Source of the DNA: RGIG995 sp045635765
GTDB taxonomy: Bacteria > Bacillota > Clostridia > Oscillospirales > UBA644
Assembly: GCA_045635765.1 (NCBI GenBank)
Contig: JAZTWH010000070.1
Location: forward strand, 1 to 47,315
DNA length: 47,315 nt
Direction of reading: 5' to 3'
Made by a program: the position numbers and the translations under genes. Below are positions 33,788-40,821 of this stretch, in pieces; within the stretch, counting starts at the first letter, position 1, and the number at the start of each line of letters is the position of its first letter. Under the pieces are notes generated by a model, which did not search any database, was not told the DNA's origin, and saw nothing but the letters and a program-made list of their open reading frames with translations.

Positions 33788-33824
33788 GGTCGGCAGAATG
33801 AATGTTCTGCCGACCTGCTTTTTT
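33788..33824 (+). terminator. Terminator after the GT2 gene
   Basis: GGTCGGCAGAA (33788-33798) and TTCTGCCGACC (33805-33815) form an 11-bp stem, followed by TGCTTTTTT. Confidence 0.92.
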
Positions 33825-33868
33825 GCAAGAGAAGAGGCTGCTCTAAATTTAATTATTTTTATAATAAT

Positions 33869-33898
33869 AATTGCACAAAATGAATATTTTGTGCAATT
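33869..33898. repeat. 13-bp palindrome upstream of the recombinase promoter
   Basis: AATTGCACAAAAT (33869-33881) and ATTTTGTGCAATT (33886-33898) are perfect arms with a 4-base centre GAAT. It lies 44 bp upstream of the -35 box of the next gene. With no T-tract and a strong terminator already behind it, it may be a protein-binding site or a second hairpin. Confidence 0.5.
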
Positions 33899-33942
33899 TA
33901 GGGGAGAAAAAATTCAGTAATCAACTTAACTGAGCGTTTTCC

Positions 33943-33971
33943 TTGACATTTGGGTTCAAATATGATACAAT
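33943..33971 (+). promoter_or_regulatory. Sigma-A promoter of the Xer-type recombinase
   Basis: TTGACA (33943-33948), 17-bp spacer, TACAAT (33966-33971). The TTG opening the longest frame is the -35 box itself. Confidence 0.9.
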
Positions 33972-33999
33972 AGAGTCAGATCGATTGAAGTGTGGTGAC

Positions 34000-34995
34000 A
34001 TGATGGTAAAAGCGGAATATATGAAACGTGCGGACATGACAGATATTCCGGAATACTGCGTTCAATATTTGGTTTACTTGCAGGTTGTTCGGTCTCTTTC
34101 TCCTTTAACGGTGCAAGAATATTATCTTGATCTCCGGGCATTTTTTCGTTTTTTAAAGGTGGGAGATTCTCTGGAGGAAGAGGCTTTTAACAAAGTTGAT
34201 GCATCGGATATTTCGATTGAAAGCCTAAAAAAAGTGACTCTGGCTAATCTGCATGAATACCTTGCTTTTCGGCAGAGCCAATTGAACAATTCCCCGAAAT
34301 CCAGAATGAGGAAAATTTCCAGTTTGCGAGGATTATATCGGTATCTGATGACACAAAAACTAATTTCAGAAAATCCGTCACTAGAGTTACGTTCCCCTAA
34401 AACCGAAAAAAAATTGCCTCATTATTTAACTTTTAAGCAAAGCTTTGAATTATTATCGGCGATTGACGGCAGATTTAAAGGTCGGAACCTTGCCATCATT
34501 ACCCTATTTTTAAATTGCGGAATTCGTTTATCGGAACTTGTTGGATTGAATTATAACAACATAAACGATAGAAATCTCCGCGTACGAGGAAAAGGGAGTA
34601 AAGAACGCATTCTTTATCTCAATGATGCCTGTATTGAGACATTACGAGTCTATGAGGAAGAGAAAAAAGGGTATAAATTTAAAATAACTGAGCCGGAGGC
34701 ATTGTTTGTCAGTCAACGGGGAAATCGGATTTCTCAACGAATGGTCCAAACAATGGTGAAGGATTTTATGCGAAGATGTGGGATTGACACTGATGTTTAT
34801 TCCGTGCACAAATTACGCCATACGGCAGCGACACTAATGTATCAAAGTGGCGTTGACGTGCGGATTCTTCAAGAGATTTTGGGACATTCAAACCTTGGAA
34901 CAACGCAGATCTATACCCATATAACGAATTCCCAGGTAGAAGAATCGATGAAATCCATTTCCATCTCGAATCAAAAAAATTTATCCGAAAAATAA
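34000..34995 (+). CDS. Tyrosine recombinase, XerC/XerD type
   Basis: A 331-residue tyrosine recombinase with the layout of chromosomal Xer enzymes: an N-terminal SAM-like DNA-binding domain (about 20-125, VRSLSPLTVQEYYLDLRAFF) and a C-terminal catalytic domain. The catalytic residues are all present: Arg176 (CGIRLSELVGLN), Lys in KGSKERIL, His270 and Arg273 (HKLRHTAA), His296 (LGHSNLGTT) and nucleophile Tyr305 (IYTHI). It has its own promoter, no excisionase or phage gene beside it, and typical Xer length, so chromosome dimer resolution is likelier than an integrase role. Start ATG 34000 is preferred (34003 and 34021 also possible); the ribosome site GTGGTGA is weak. Confidence 0.88.
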   Translation: MMVKAEYMKRADMTDIPEYCVQYLVYLQVVRSLSPLTVQEYYLDLRAFFRFLKVGDSLEEEAFNKVDASDISIESLKKVTLANLHEYLAFRQSQLNNSPKSRMRKISSLRGLYRYLMTQKLISENPSLELRSPKTEKKLPHYLTFKQSFELLSAIDGRFKGRNLAIITLFLNCGIRLSELVGLNYNNINDRNLRVRGKGSKERILYLNDACIETLRVYEEEKKGYKFKITEPEALFVSQRGNRISQRMVQTMVKDFMRRCGIDTDVYSVHKLRHTAATLMYQSGVDVRILQEILGHSNLGTTQIYTHITNSQVEESMKSISISNQKNLSEK

Positions 34996-34999
34996 GAAT

Positions 35000-35034
35000 A
35001 GCACAACTGACATGTATCCCATATCGGTTGTGCT
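35000..35034. terminator. Shared terminator of convergent xer-like and rluD genes
   Basis: AGCACAAC (35000-35007) pairs with GTTGTGCT (35027-35034), followed on the plus strand by TTACTTTTTTTT. It directly abuts the rluD stop. Confidence 0.7.
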
Positions 35035-35970
35035 TTACTTTTTTTTGAGCTTCTCTAAAACTTTTAAAAAGTGGCTTGGAAGTTCCGATTGAAGCTCCAA
35101 ATATTCTTTCGAAATCGGATGAATGAATCCGATTTTTTTGGCATGCAAGCATTGCCCGGAGAGTCCGAGTGTGTCCGCATTTTTGGGTGCATATACGGGA
35201 TCTCCTACGATTGCATGGCCGTTAGCGGACATGTGGACCCGGATTTGATGCGTGCGGCCCGTTTCTAAGCGAAATCGAAGATGAGCATATCCCGGAAAGT
35301 CCTCTAAAACCTCATAGTGGGTTATGGCGGGTTTTGAATGAATGGGAGTGATTGCCATCTTCTTTCGATCTTTTGAATCCCGACCTATGGGGGCGTTTAT
35401 CGTCCCTTTTAAATCTTTCAAATGTCCAATTACGATTGCTTCATATTCTCTTAAAAAGGAATGTTCTTTAATTTGTTCCGCAAGACTCAAGTGTGCCTCA
35501 TTGGTTTTTGCCACAATCAAAAGGCCTGAGGTATCCTTATCGATGCGATGAACAATTCCGGGACGCATCATCCCGTTGATCCCCGATAATTCACCTTCAC
35601 AATGGGCTAATAACGCATTGACTAAAGTTCCGTCCGGATTTCCTGCGGCAGGATGCACTACCATTCCTTGCGGTTTGTTCACAACCAATAGATGTTTGTC
35701 TTCATAAACGATTTCTAATGGAATATCTTGGGGAATCGCCTCAATGGGTTTCGGTTCAGGAATACGAATGACAACAACGTCTCCCCCTTTAACCTTCATG
35801 CTCTTCCCTGCCGGTTTTCCGTTTAAAGTAACGTTCCCTTGTTCAAGCAAAACAGAAACGGCCGAGCGGGAAAAAACCTGCTCGGCAGAATCGTTAAGGC
35901 ATATGGAAAGATACTTATCAATCCGTTGCGGAAGGATTTCCGGAGGAACGGACAAGACACGCTCAATCAT
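35035..35970 (-). CDS. rluD: RluA/RluD family pseudouridine synthase
   Basis: A 311-residue pseudouridine synthase. An S4 RNA-binding domain (about 13-75, RIDKYLSICLNDS) is followed by the catalytic domain with IVHRIDKDTSGLLIVAKT, whose Asp is the nucleophile, then LETGRTHQIRVHMSANGHAI and the C-terminal LHAKKIGFIHP. RluD makes pseudouridines in helix 69 of 23S rRNA; this member (B. subtilis YlyB type) could have that or a related target. It overlaps lspA by 4 bp, matching the usual lspA-ylyB order in Firmicutes, and is the last gene of the long minus-strand block. Confidence 0.92.
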   Translation of the reverse strand: MIERVLSVPPEILPQRIDKYLSICLNDSAEQVFSRSAVSVLLEQGNVTLNGKPAGKSMKVKGGDVVVIRIPEPKPIEAIPQDIPLEIVYEDKHLLVVNKPQGMVVHPAAGNPDGTLVNALLAHCEGELSGINGMMRPGIVHRIDKDTSGLLIVAKTNEAHLSLAEQIKEHSFLREYEAIVIGHLKDLKGTINAPIGRDSKDRKKMAITPIHSKPAITHYEVLEDFPGYAHLRFRLETGRTHQIRVHMSANGHAIVGDPVYAPKNADTLGLSGQCLHAKKIGFIHPISKEYLELQSELPSHFLKVLEKLKKK

Positions 35971-36446
35971 GGGTCAACGATCTCTCCTTTTGAGAAAAGG
36001 AACAGTATTGCAAATAAAATCATACCGCAACAAACGAAGATGTCAGCAACGTTAAAAACCGCGAAGTCAATAAGATAGAAATCAAACATATCAACAACGA
36101 ACCCATGAAAAACGCGGTCAATTAAATTGCCAACACCACCGGAAAACGTGCAGACCAAGGCAATTCTCGCGAACGCAGAACGGACAATGCCCCGATAGAG
36201 CACAGCGAAAATGAGAGAACAAAGTAATATGGTCAGGATAATAAAAAACCAAGTTTTCCCGGCGAGAATACTGAATGCGGCACCGGTATTTTCACAGTAA
36301 TGCAATCGGAATACACCGGGCCAGATCTCAAAGGTTGAAATCGGCTGGAGATTTTGGTAGGCCAGAGCCTTTACAAACTGATCCAAACCGACGATGGATA
36401 CAAAGATCAGAGCATATCCAAGCCATTCAGATGCAGAACGCTTCAT
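35967..36446 (-). CDS. lspA: Lipoprotein signal peptidase (signal peptidase II)
   Basis: A 159-residue membrane aspartyl protease that cuts the signal peptide from diacylglyceryl prolipoproteins. Four hydrophobic segments are visible. The conserved boxes are VGLDQFVKALA, ENTGAAFSIL, FSGGVGNLIDR and VVDMFDFYLIDFAVFNVADIF, with catalytic Asp119 and Asp135. ATG 36446 is used; the frame extends to a TTG at 36455 that overlaps the divIVA stop and lacks support. Gap to divIVA is 5 bp, overlap with rluD 4 bp. It acts after Lgt, encoded at 29130. Confidence 0.94.
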   Translation of the reverse strand: MKRSASEWLGYALIFVSIVGLDQFVKALAYQNLQPISTFEIWPGVFRLHYCENTGAAFSILAGKTWFFIILTILLCSLIFAVLYRGIVRSAFARIALVCTFSGGVGNLIDRVFHGFVVDMFDFYLIDFAVFNVADIFVCCGMILFAILFLFSKGEIVDP

Positions 36447-36451
36447 GAAAC

Positions 36452-37249
36452 TCAATCTTCGTCGTCATCGAAGAAGTCGTCATCTTCGTCTTCCTCGTCG
36501 CGGAAAAAGAGCTTTTTCTTCTTCTTGGGCTCCTTCTTCTTTTTCTTCAATTCGTCTTCGTCAAAGAGGTCTTCCAATCCCTTGGATGCACGTTTTGCAG
36601 ATGCACGTTTTGCAGATTTTTCAAACAAATCTTCATCAAAATCCGCAACCTCTTCCGCTTCGGAGCTTACGGAACCTTCACCGAAGGGGATAGAAATGGG
36701 CTCCTCTTCCCCTGCAGAAGTACTTGCTTCATTAAAAGATTGATTTAAAATATCAAGCGTTTCGGAACCGATTTTAATATCCTCAAACTTCATATTGGGA
36801 ATATCTTCAATCATCTTAATATGGGCAGAATAGGTGTCCAGCAACGAATTCTTGAAGGTTTCGATTTCACCGGTCAATTTCTGGGTAATGGCGTTTTGAC
36901 GGTTTGCTTCCTGCTGAGCCGTTTCAATCAGTTTCTTTGCGTAATCTTCCGCATCGGCGACCAGCCGTTGAGCCTTCTTTCTGGCTGCTTCCAATTCCTC
37001 GGACGGTTCCTGAGGAATTACCACGGGGGCAACTTCCGGCTCGGGAGCAGGCGTGACAGAGTTTTCGACCAGCTCGTTCAGCTTTTCGGTCAAAAGGTTC
37101 ACCTTATTTTTCAGTGCATTTCGCTCCTCGAGAAGGCGGGTATAGTCCACGAGGATTTCATCCAAGAATTGATCGACTTCGTCCCCTTTGTATCCGCCGC
37201 CCTTGGTGCTGGTAAATTCTTTTGTTTCGATTTCTTTTGGTGTAATCAT
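36452..37249 (-). CDS. divIVA: DivIVA-family protein with charged C-terminal tail
   Basis: A 265-residue DivIVA/GpsB-family protein. The N-terminal lipid-binding module is clear: MITPKEIETKEF, then GGGYKGDEVDQFLDEI with the family's G-Y-x-x-x-E-V-D-x-F core, followed by a coiled coil to about residue 175. The last third is low-complexity: acidic and Ser-rich, a duplicated KRASA segment, then lysine runs and a final Asp/Glu-rich tail. DivIVA marks negatively curved membrane at poles and septa and recruits division or sporulation proteins. ATG 37249 follows AAGGAG. The Clostridial-type location between sepF and lspA fits; ylmG and ylmH, often between sepF and divIVA, are absent. Confidence 0.92.
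   Translation of the reverse strand: MITPKEIETKEFTSTKGGGYKGDEVDQFLDEILVDYTRLLEERNALKNKVNLLTEKLNELVENSVTPAPEPEVAPVVIPQEPSEELEAARKKAQRLVADAEDYAKKLIETAQQEANRQNAITQKLTGEIETFKNSLLDTYSAHIKMIEDIPNMKFEDIKIGSETLDILNQSFNEASTSAGEEEPISIPFGEGSVSSEAEEVADFDEDLFEKSAKRASAKRASKGLEDLFDEDELKKKKKEPKKKKKLFFRDEEDEDDDFFDDDED
36586..36615. repeat. 15-bp perfect tandem duplication within divIVA
   Basis: ATGCACGTTTTGCAG occurs twice in direct succession (36586-36600 and 36601-36615). It encodes a repeated five-residue unit (SAKRA) in the low-complexity tail and keeps the frame, so copy number could vary between strains. Confidence 0.9.
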
Positions 37250-37280
37250 AATGGTTATCTCCTTACGTGAAACTTTATTT

Positions 37281-37670
37281 TTAAAATTTGAGTTCCGGAT
37301 CAAGGCTCGCCGCAATATCGCCGGTGACCTCGATTCCACCGGGGGTTATAAGAAAGGTATTCGCGGCAATTTTCTTGGTATTTCCTTGCATTGCATATGC
37401 AACCCCGCTCAGAAAATCAATGAAGTGCCGTGCATCCTTTGCTATCAGTTCCAAGTTGAGAATCACCGATTCGTGATTCAACAAATGATCCGCAATGGAA
37501 AGAAGCTGATCGTTGGAAGGATCGTTTGGACGGAACAGAACAAATTGTTTCTTAGCCTTCCCGGGAACAGCCGACGAAGGGGACTCCTTTCTGTCCGGAG
37601 AAATCGGTTCATTTTCCAACTCAAATTCCTCGCTCTCATCCTTGGGAGCAAAACGGTCGAATAATCCCAT
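37281..37670 (-). CDS. sepF: Cell division protein SepF
   Basis: A 129-residue SepF, a membrane anchor and bundler for FtsZ. It opens with the short amphipathic helix MGLFDRF, then a charged linker (about 10-40), then the SepF core FVLFRPNDPSNDQLLSIADH, VILNLELIAKDARHFIDFLS and GVAYAMQGNTKKIAANTFLI, ending in the usual terminal strand TPGGIEVTGDI. Length and order are typical. It lies 22 bp after yggS and 31 bp before divIVA, the conserved ylmE-ylmF-divIVA neighbourhood of Firmicutes. Confidence 0.95.
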   Translation of the reverse strand: MGLFDRFAPKDESEEFELENEPISPDRKESPSSAVPGKAKKQFVLFRPNDPSNDQLLSIADHLLNHESVILNLELIAKDARHFIDFLSGVAYAMQGNTKKIAANTFLITPGGIEVTGDIAASLDPELKF

Positions 37671-37692
37671 AACAATACGTCCTTTCTCTTTT

Positions 37693-38346
37693 TTATAGGT
37701 ATAGCGCGGTTCCGACGCGAATCATATTTGATCCGTAACGCACAGCCGTCGCATAATCACTGCTCATTCCCATAGACAATATATCCATAAATTCGTCATA
37801 GGGCTTATTTTTCTTGTATTTCTGATAAATATCGTACATTCTGCTGTAATACTCGTCTTTTGTCTCAATCGGCATAATTGCCATCAAGCCGCGAATACGA
37901 ACGTTTGGTAATTTTAAAACTTTTTGTATCAGAGCATCCAGTTCTTCTTCCGAGACGCCGTATTTTTGGGGCTCTTTCGCAATATTTACTTGAATCAGAA
38001 TGTCTGTGATTTTATCGGAAAGTGCAGAACAACGATTGATTTCTTCTGCCAGGTGAAGAGAATCCACGGAGTGAATCAAATCCGCAAGGGAGATCGCCTT
38101 TTTCACTTTATTTGTTTGAAGATGTCCAATCAAATGTCGCGTTCCAATCATCAGAGAGGCCCGCTCGGACAATGCCTGAACACGGTTTTCTGCAAAATCC
38201 CGCACCCCAACAGATGCAAGCTCCGGGAAGACGCTGGAAGGCTGATTTTTCGTCACGGCGACAATCGTAACGGCTTGTCCAATCCCGTTTTCAGAAACAA
38301 TGCGGGAGACTTCATGTTGAATACGCAAATAGTTTTCGTGAATCAT
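37693..38346 (-). CDS. yggS: YggS/PLPBP family pyridoxal-phosphate homeostasis protein
   Basis: A 217-residue PLP-binding protein (YlmE in B. subtilis). The PLP Lys is in TIVAVTKNQ near residue 33. Other family boxes are GVRDFAENRVQAL, HLIGHLQTNKVKKAI, DLIHSVDSLHLAEEI, ILIQVNIAKEPQKYGV and the terminal SMGMSSDYATAVRYGSNMIR and VGTALY. It is a fold-type III barrel without known catalysis that balances PLP and amino-acid pools. Its start shares one base with the stop of the HlyD-like gene (TGATG), implying coupled translation. Confidence 0.94.
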   Translation of the reverse strand: MIHENYLRIQHEVSRIVSENGIGQAVTIVAVTKNQPSSVFPELASVGVRDFAENRVQALSERASLMIGTRHLIGHLQTNKVKKAISLADLIHSVDSLHLAEEINRCSALSDKITDILIQVNIAKEPQKYGVSEEELDALIQKVLKLPNVRIRGLMAIMPIETKDEYYSRMYDIYQKYKKNKPYDEFMDILSMGMSSDYATAVRYGSNMIRVGTALYL

Positions 38347-39587
38347 CAGTGGATGTTTACTACCTTTCCGTCGTAAACTTCTTTTCCGCCAACAACTACC
38401 GAGTCATTTTGGATCAGAGTTTTTGTGGACGATTGTGTATTTGGAGCTACAATTGCAAAATCTCGTTCCTCACTGTAAAAAAGAACGCTGACCGGCTTGA
38501 ATACCAATTTTGCCCCGGAGAGCACATATACCCCGGTCTCCCCTTCCAGGACGCGAATGGCATCTTTATCAACACGAAATCCCGTATAGGACTCCAAAAT
38601 AATCTGGGCATTGCAGATCCGAAGGGAGTAAAGGGCCTCGTCAAAGGAAGAAGATTCAAACACAATGGAAATTTCGCCGTTGGAAGGCTGGGAAACCTTT
38701 GAAACAGTCATGGTCACCGTCTGAGGGCCATAAGCGGCGGTCTCAAAACGCAACGTCCAAAGGGAACCTATGGTAAACCGTTCTTGCTCTGCAGAAGGAA
38801 CCGTACAAAGATAGGTCCAATAAGAAAAATGCTGTAATTTCCCTACGTAATCAGAGGGACGTGTTTGAGGGGAGGTTGCAAGTAGCGACCGAAGGGCATC
38901 CGGAGTGCAATCTTCGTATTTCGAGGCCTTTAACGATTCAAATCCGTCGTATTGGGAAGAAAAATAACCGGCCTGAGATGCCTTAACGGCAGTTTGCTTT
39001 GAGCCGCCGACACTGAGCAGGGTCTTTCGGGTGGATTCGCAATTTGAAAGAATCTGCTGATAATAGGACTTATCTTCGGTAGCCTTAATATTTCGCTTAA
39101 TAAAATAGGAAACCACCTGTTGGGCCGCATCAATATTTTCAGACAGATCCCCTTTTCGGGAAACCGTCAAATATCCTTCGATTGCATCCTTTGTCCGAGC
39201 ATCTAACGTTTTCAGATTGTATTGCGTCGTAGAAGAAATACATTCGGTCAAAAGGGCAATCTGGCGGTCGATAGATTCTACGGCCAGTCGGTCTTCCGCT
39301 GAAATTTCAACCGTACTGTACGTGGCTACCGTATCACCAATAGAAACTCTTTCCCCATCCGAAACCTTATAGTCGATCTCTGCGGGATTTCCGTTTGCGG
39401 AAACAAAAACTTCGTCTCTTAATGCAATCCCGACTACGGGAAACGTATCATCATAGACGGTTGGGATGGCCGGTTCCACGGTAATTTCTTCCGAGGAAAA
39501 AATCGACGGAATAATGCTTGCCGCAAGGTAAATTAAAATCACGGCGACCATGGCCCAAAAGAAAAGAATACTGATTTTACTTTTCAT
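38346..39587 (-). CDS. HlyD-like membrane-anchored protein
   Basis: A 413-residue protein with one N-terminal membrane anchor (about 5-27) and a large extracellular part. A biotinyl-lipoyl-like segment (about 65-92, SDGERVSIGDTVATY) and a helical stretch (about 95-190) resemble HlyD/RND periplasmic adaptors. A later segment YTGFRVDKDAIRVLEGETGV YVLSG-like (about 330-350) is also characteristic of such adaptors, where a barrel follows the hairpin. No ABC or MFS partner is encoded nearby. It sits between hfq (6-bp gap) and yggS (TGATG overlap), so it travels with the division cluster; a cell-envelope role is an inference. Confidence 0.7.
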   Translation of the reverse strand: MKSKISILFFWAMVAVILIYLAASIIPSIFSSEEITVEPAIPTVYDDTFPVVGIALRDEVFVSANGNPAEIDYKVSDGERVSIGDTVATYSTVEISAEDRLAVESIDRQIALLTECISSTTQYNLKTLDARTKDAIEGYLTVSRKGDLSENIDAAQQVVSYFIKRNIKATEDKSYYQQILSNCESTRKTLLSVGGSKQTAVKASQAGYFSSQYDGFESLKASKYEDCTPDALRSLLATSPQTRPSDYVGKLQHFSYWTYLCTVPSAEQERFTIGSLWTLRFETAAYGPQTVTMTVSKVSQPSNGEISIVFESSSFDEALYSLRICNAQIILESYTGFRVDKDAIRVLEGETGVYVLSGAKLVFKPVSVLFYSEERDFAIVAPNTQSSTKTLIQNDSVVVGGKEVYDGKVVNIH

Positions 39588-39593
39588 AAAACA

Positions 39594-39821
39594 TCAAATA
39601 GGAGAAATGGTAGAAATTGCGTGCTTGTAAATCATGCTTTCCTTCCCGTCCGATTCCAAAAGGATCACAAAATTATCAAAGCTCTTTACAATCCCACGCA
39701 TCTGAAAACCGCTAATCAAATAAACAATGATCGGAGAACGGCTTTTTCGGGCGTTATTCAGAAAAAGTTCCTGAATATTTCCACGGTTGACATGATCCGC
39801 AGACTTCATTTCTTCTGTCAT
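39594..39821 (-). CDS. hfq: RNA chaperone Hfq
   Basis: A 75-residue Sm-like protein that forms a hexameric ring and binds A- and U-rich RNA. Sm1 is the stretch IQELFLNNARKSRSPIIVYL followed by SGFQMRGIVKSFDNFVILLE, and Sm2 is the conserved YKHAISTI with the KH motif of the proximal U-binding site. There is almost no C-terminal tail, as in other Firmicute Hfq proteins. It follows miaA by 41 bp, the order also seen in many Gram-negatives. Confidence 0.96.
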   Translation of the reverse strand: MTEEMKSADHVNRGNIQELFLNNARKSRSPIIVYLISGFQMRGIVKSFDNFVILLESDGKESMIYKHAISTISPI

Positions 39822-39862
39822 AATGAGTACCTCGCTGATGTTGTGTGCTGTATGAAGTGTAC

Positions 39863-40813
39863 TTACATTTTATTATAACATATTTCCCGGTATTTGGCTA
39901 TACGTTCGTAACAAGAGTTCAAAATATTGTCAAAATTCTCACGATCAATAAAGTGCCATTCGATCCGTTTGTCTCTTCGGAACCAGGTCAATTGCCGTTT
40001 TGCATAATTTCTGCTTTCCTTTTGAATTCGTGCCACCGTATCCTCCAGAGAGGATTCTTCGGAGAAATACTCCTCAAATTGGCGGTAACCAATGGCTTGA
40101 CGGGCGGTTTTGGAACATTGGAGAGCCCGCAGTGCCTGAACTTCTTCCAACAGTCCTTCTTCCATCATTCCCGAGACCCGTTGATCAATTCGATTGTAAA
40201 GGACTGCTCGGTCCTCTGCCGTAAGGCCAAAGCACAGAAATTCATAGGGACTTTTCTTTTCCAATGCCCGTCGGTTTTGCTCCGTTTGGGTGATGCCGGT
40301 GTTGTGATACACCTCCAACCCCCGTAAAATACGTTTTTTATCCTTTGGAAAGAGACGTTGGGCCAATTCCGGGTCAATAGTTGCGAGCCTGGCAAGCATC
40401 TCCTCTCCCCCCAACCGTTCGTAATCCGATTCTAAGGATTTTCGGTAATCCTCGTCCTCAGTTTCTTCGGATAGGGTTAAATTTTGTAGAAAAGAAGATA
40501 CGTAAAGCCCGGTTCCCCCCACTAAAATCGGTAATTTATTTCGGGATAGGATCTCTTGTACACAGCGGTTAGCATCATCCAAATACTGTTTCAGCGTGTA
40601 TTCTTCGGTGGGCTCCAAAAAATCCATCAAATGATGGGGAATTCCGCATCTTTCTGCTTCTGTCGGCTTGGCAGTACCAACGTTCATTTTTCGGTAGATT
40701 TGCATGGAGTCCGCCGAGACGATTTCCCCATTCAATTTTTTGGCAAGCTCTATGGAAAGTTTTGTTTTCCCCGATGCGGTGGGGCCGACGATAACGACGA
40801 TAAGAGGCTTCAT
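39863..40813 (-). CDS. miaA: tRNA dimethylallyltransferase
   Basis: A 316-residue enzyme that adds a dimethylallyl group to N6 of A37 in tRNAs reading UNN codons. The P-loop is VGPTASGKTKLSIELA, followed by IVSADSMQIYRKMNVGTAKP (catalytic Asp, Thr), HHLMDFLEP, GGTGLYVSSFL, and the C-terminal QAIGYRQFEEY and RNYAKRQLTWFRRD. All are standard MiaA boxes. MiaB, which methylthiolates the product, heads the same block. It starts 8 bp after mutL. Confidence 0.95.
   Translation of the reverse strand: MKPLIVVIVGPTASGKTKLSIELAKKLNGEIVSADSMQIYRKMNVGTAKPTEAERCGIPHHLMDFLEPTEEYTLKQYLDDANRCVQEILSRNKLPILVGGTGLYVSSFLQNLTLSEETEDEDYRKSLESDYERLGGEEMLARLATIDPELAQRLFPKDKKRILRGLEVYHNTGITQTEQNRRALEKKSPYEFLCFGLTAEDRAVLYNRIDQRVSGMMEEGLLEEVQALRALQCSKTARQAIGYRQFEEYFSEESSLEDTVARIQKESRNYAKRQLTWFRRDKRIEWHFIDRENFDNILNSCYERIAKYREICYNKM
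39872..39880 (-). promoter_or_regulatory. Possible internal extended -10 promoter for hfq
   Basis: On the minus strand TGTTATAAT, an extended -10 box (TATAAT at plus 39872-39877), lies in the last codons of miaA, about 50 bases before the hfq start. No -35 consensus stands upstream. Internal hfq promoters within miaA are known in other bacteria. Confidence 0.35.
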
Positions 40814-40821
40814 GGGTCAAC

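Noticed and set aside
34000..34995. Mobile element or prophage integrase
   Set aside because: All catalytic residues fit a Xer enzyme with its own promoter; no attachment repeats, excisionase or phage genes are nearby.
36354..36743. Ser-rich 129-codon plus-strand frame
   Set aside because: It is the antisense of the Asp/Glu/Lys-rich divIVA tail; its poly-Ser and poly-Phe runs mirror GAA/GAT codons.
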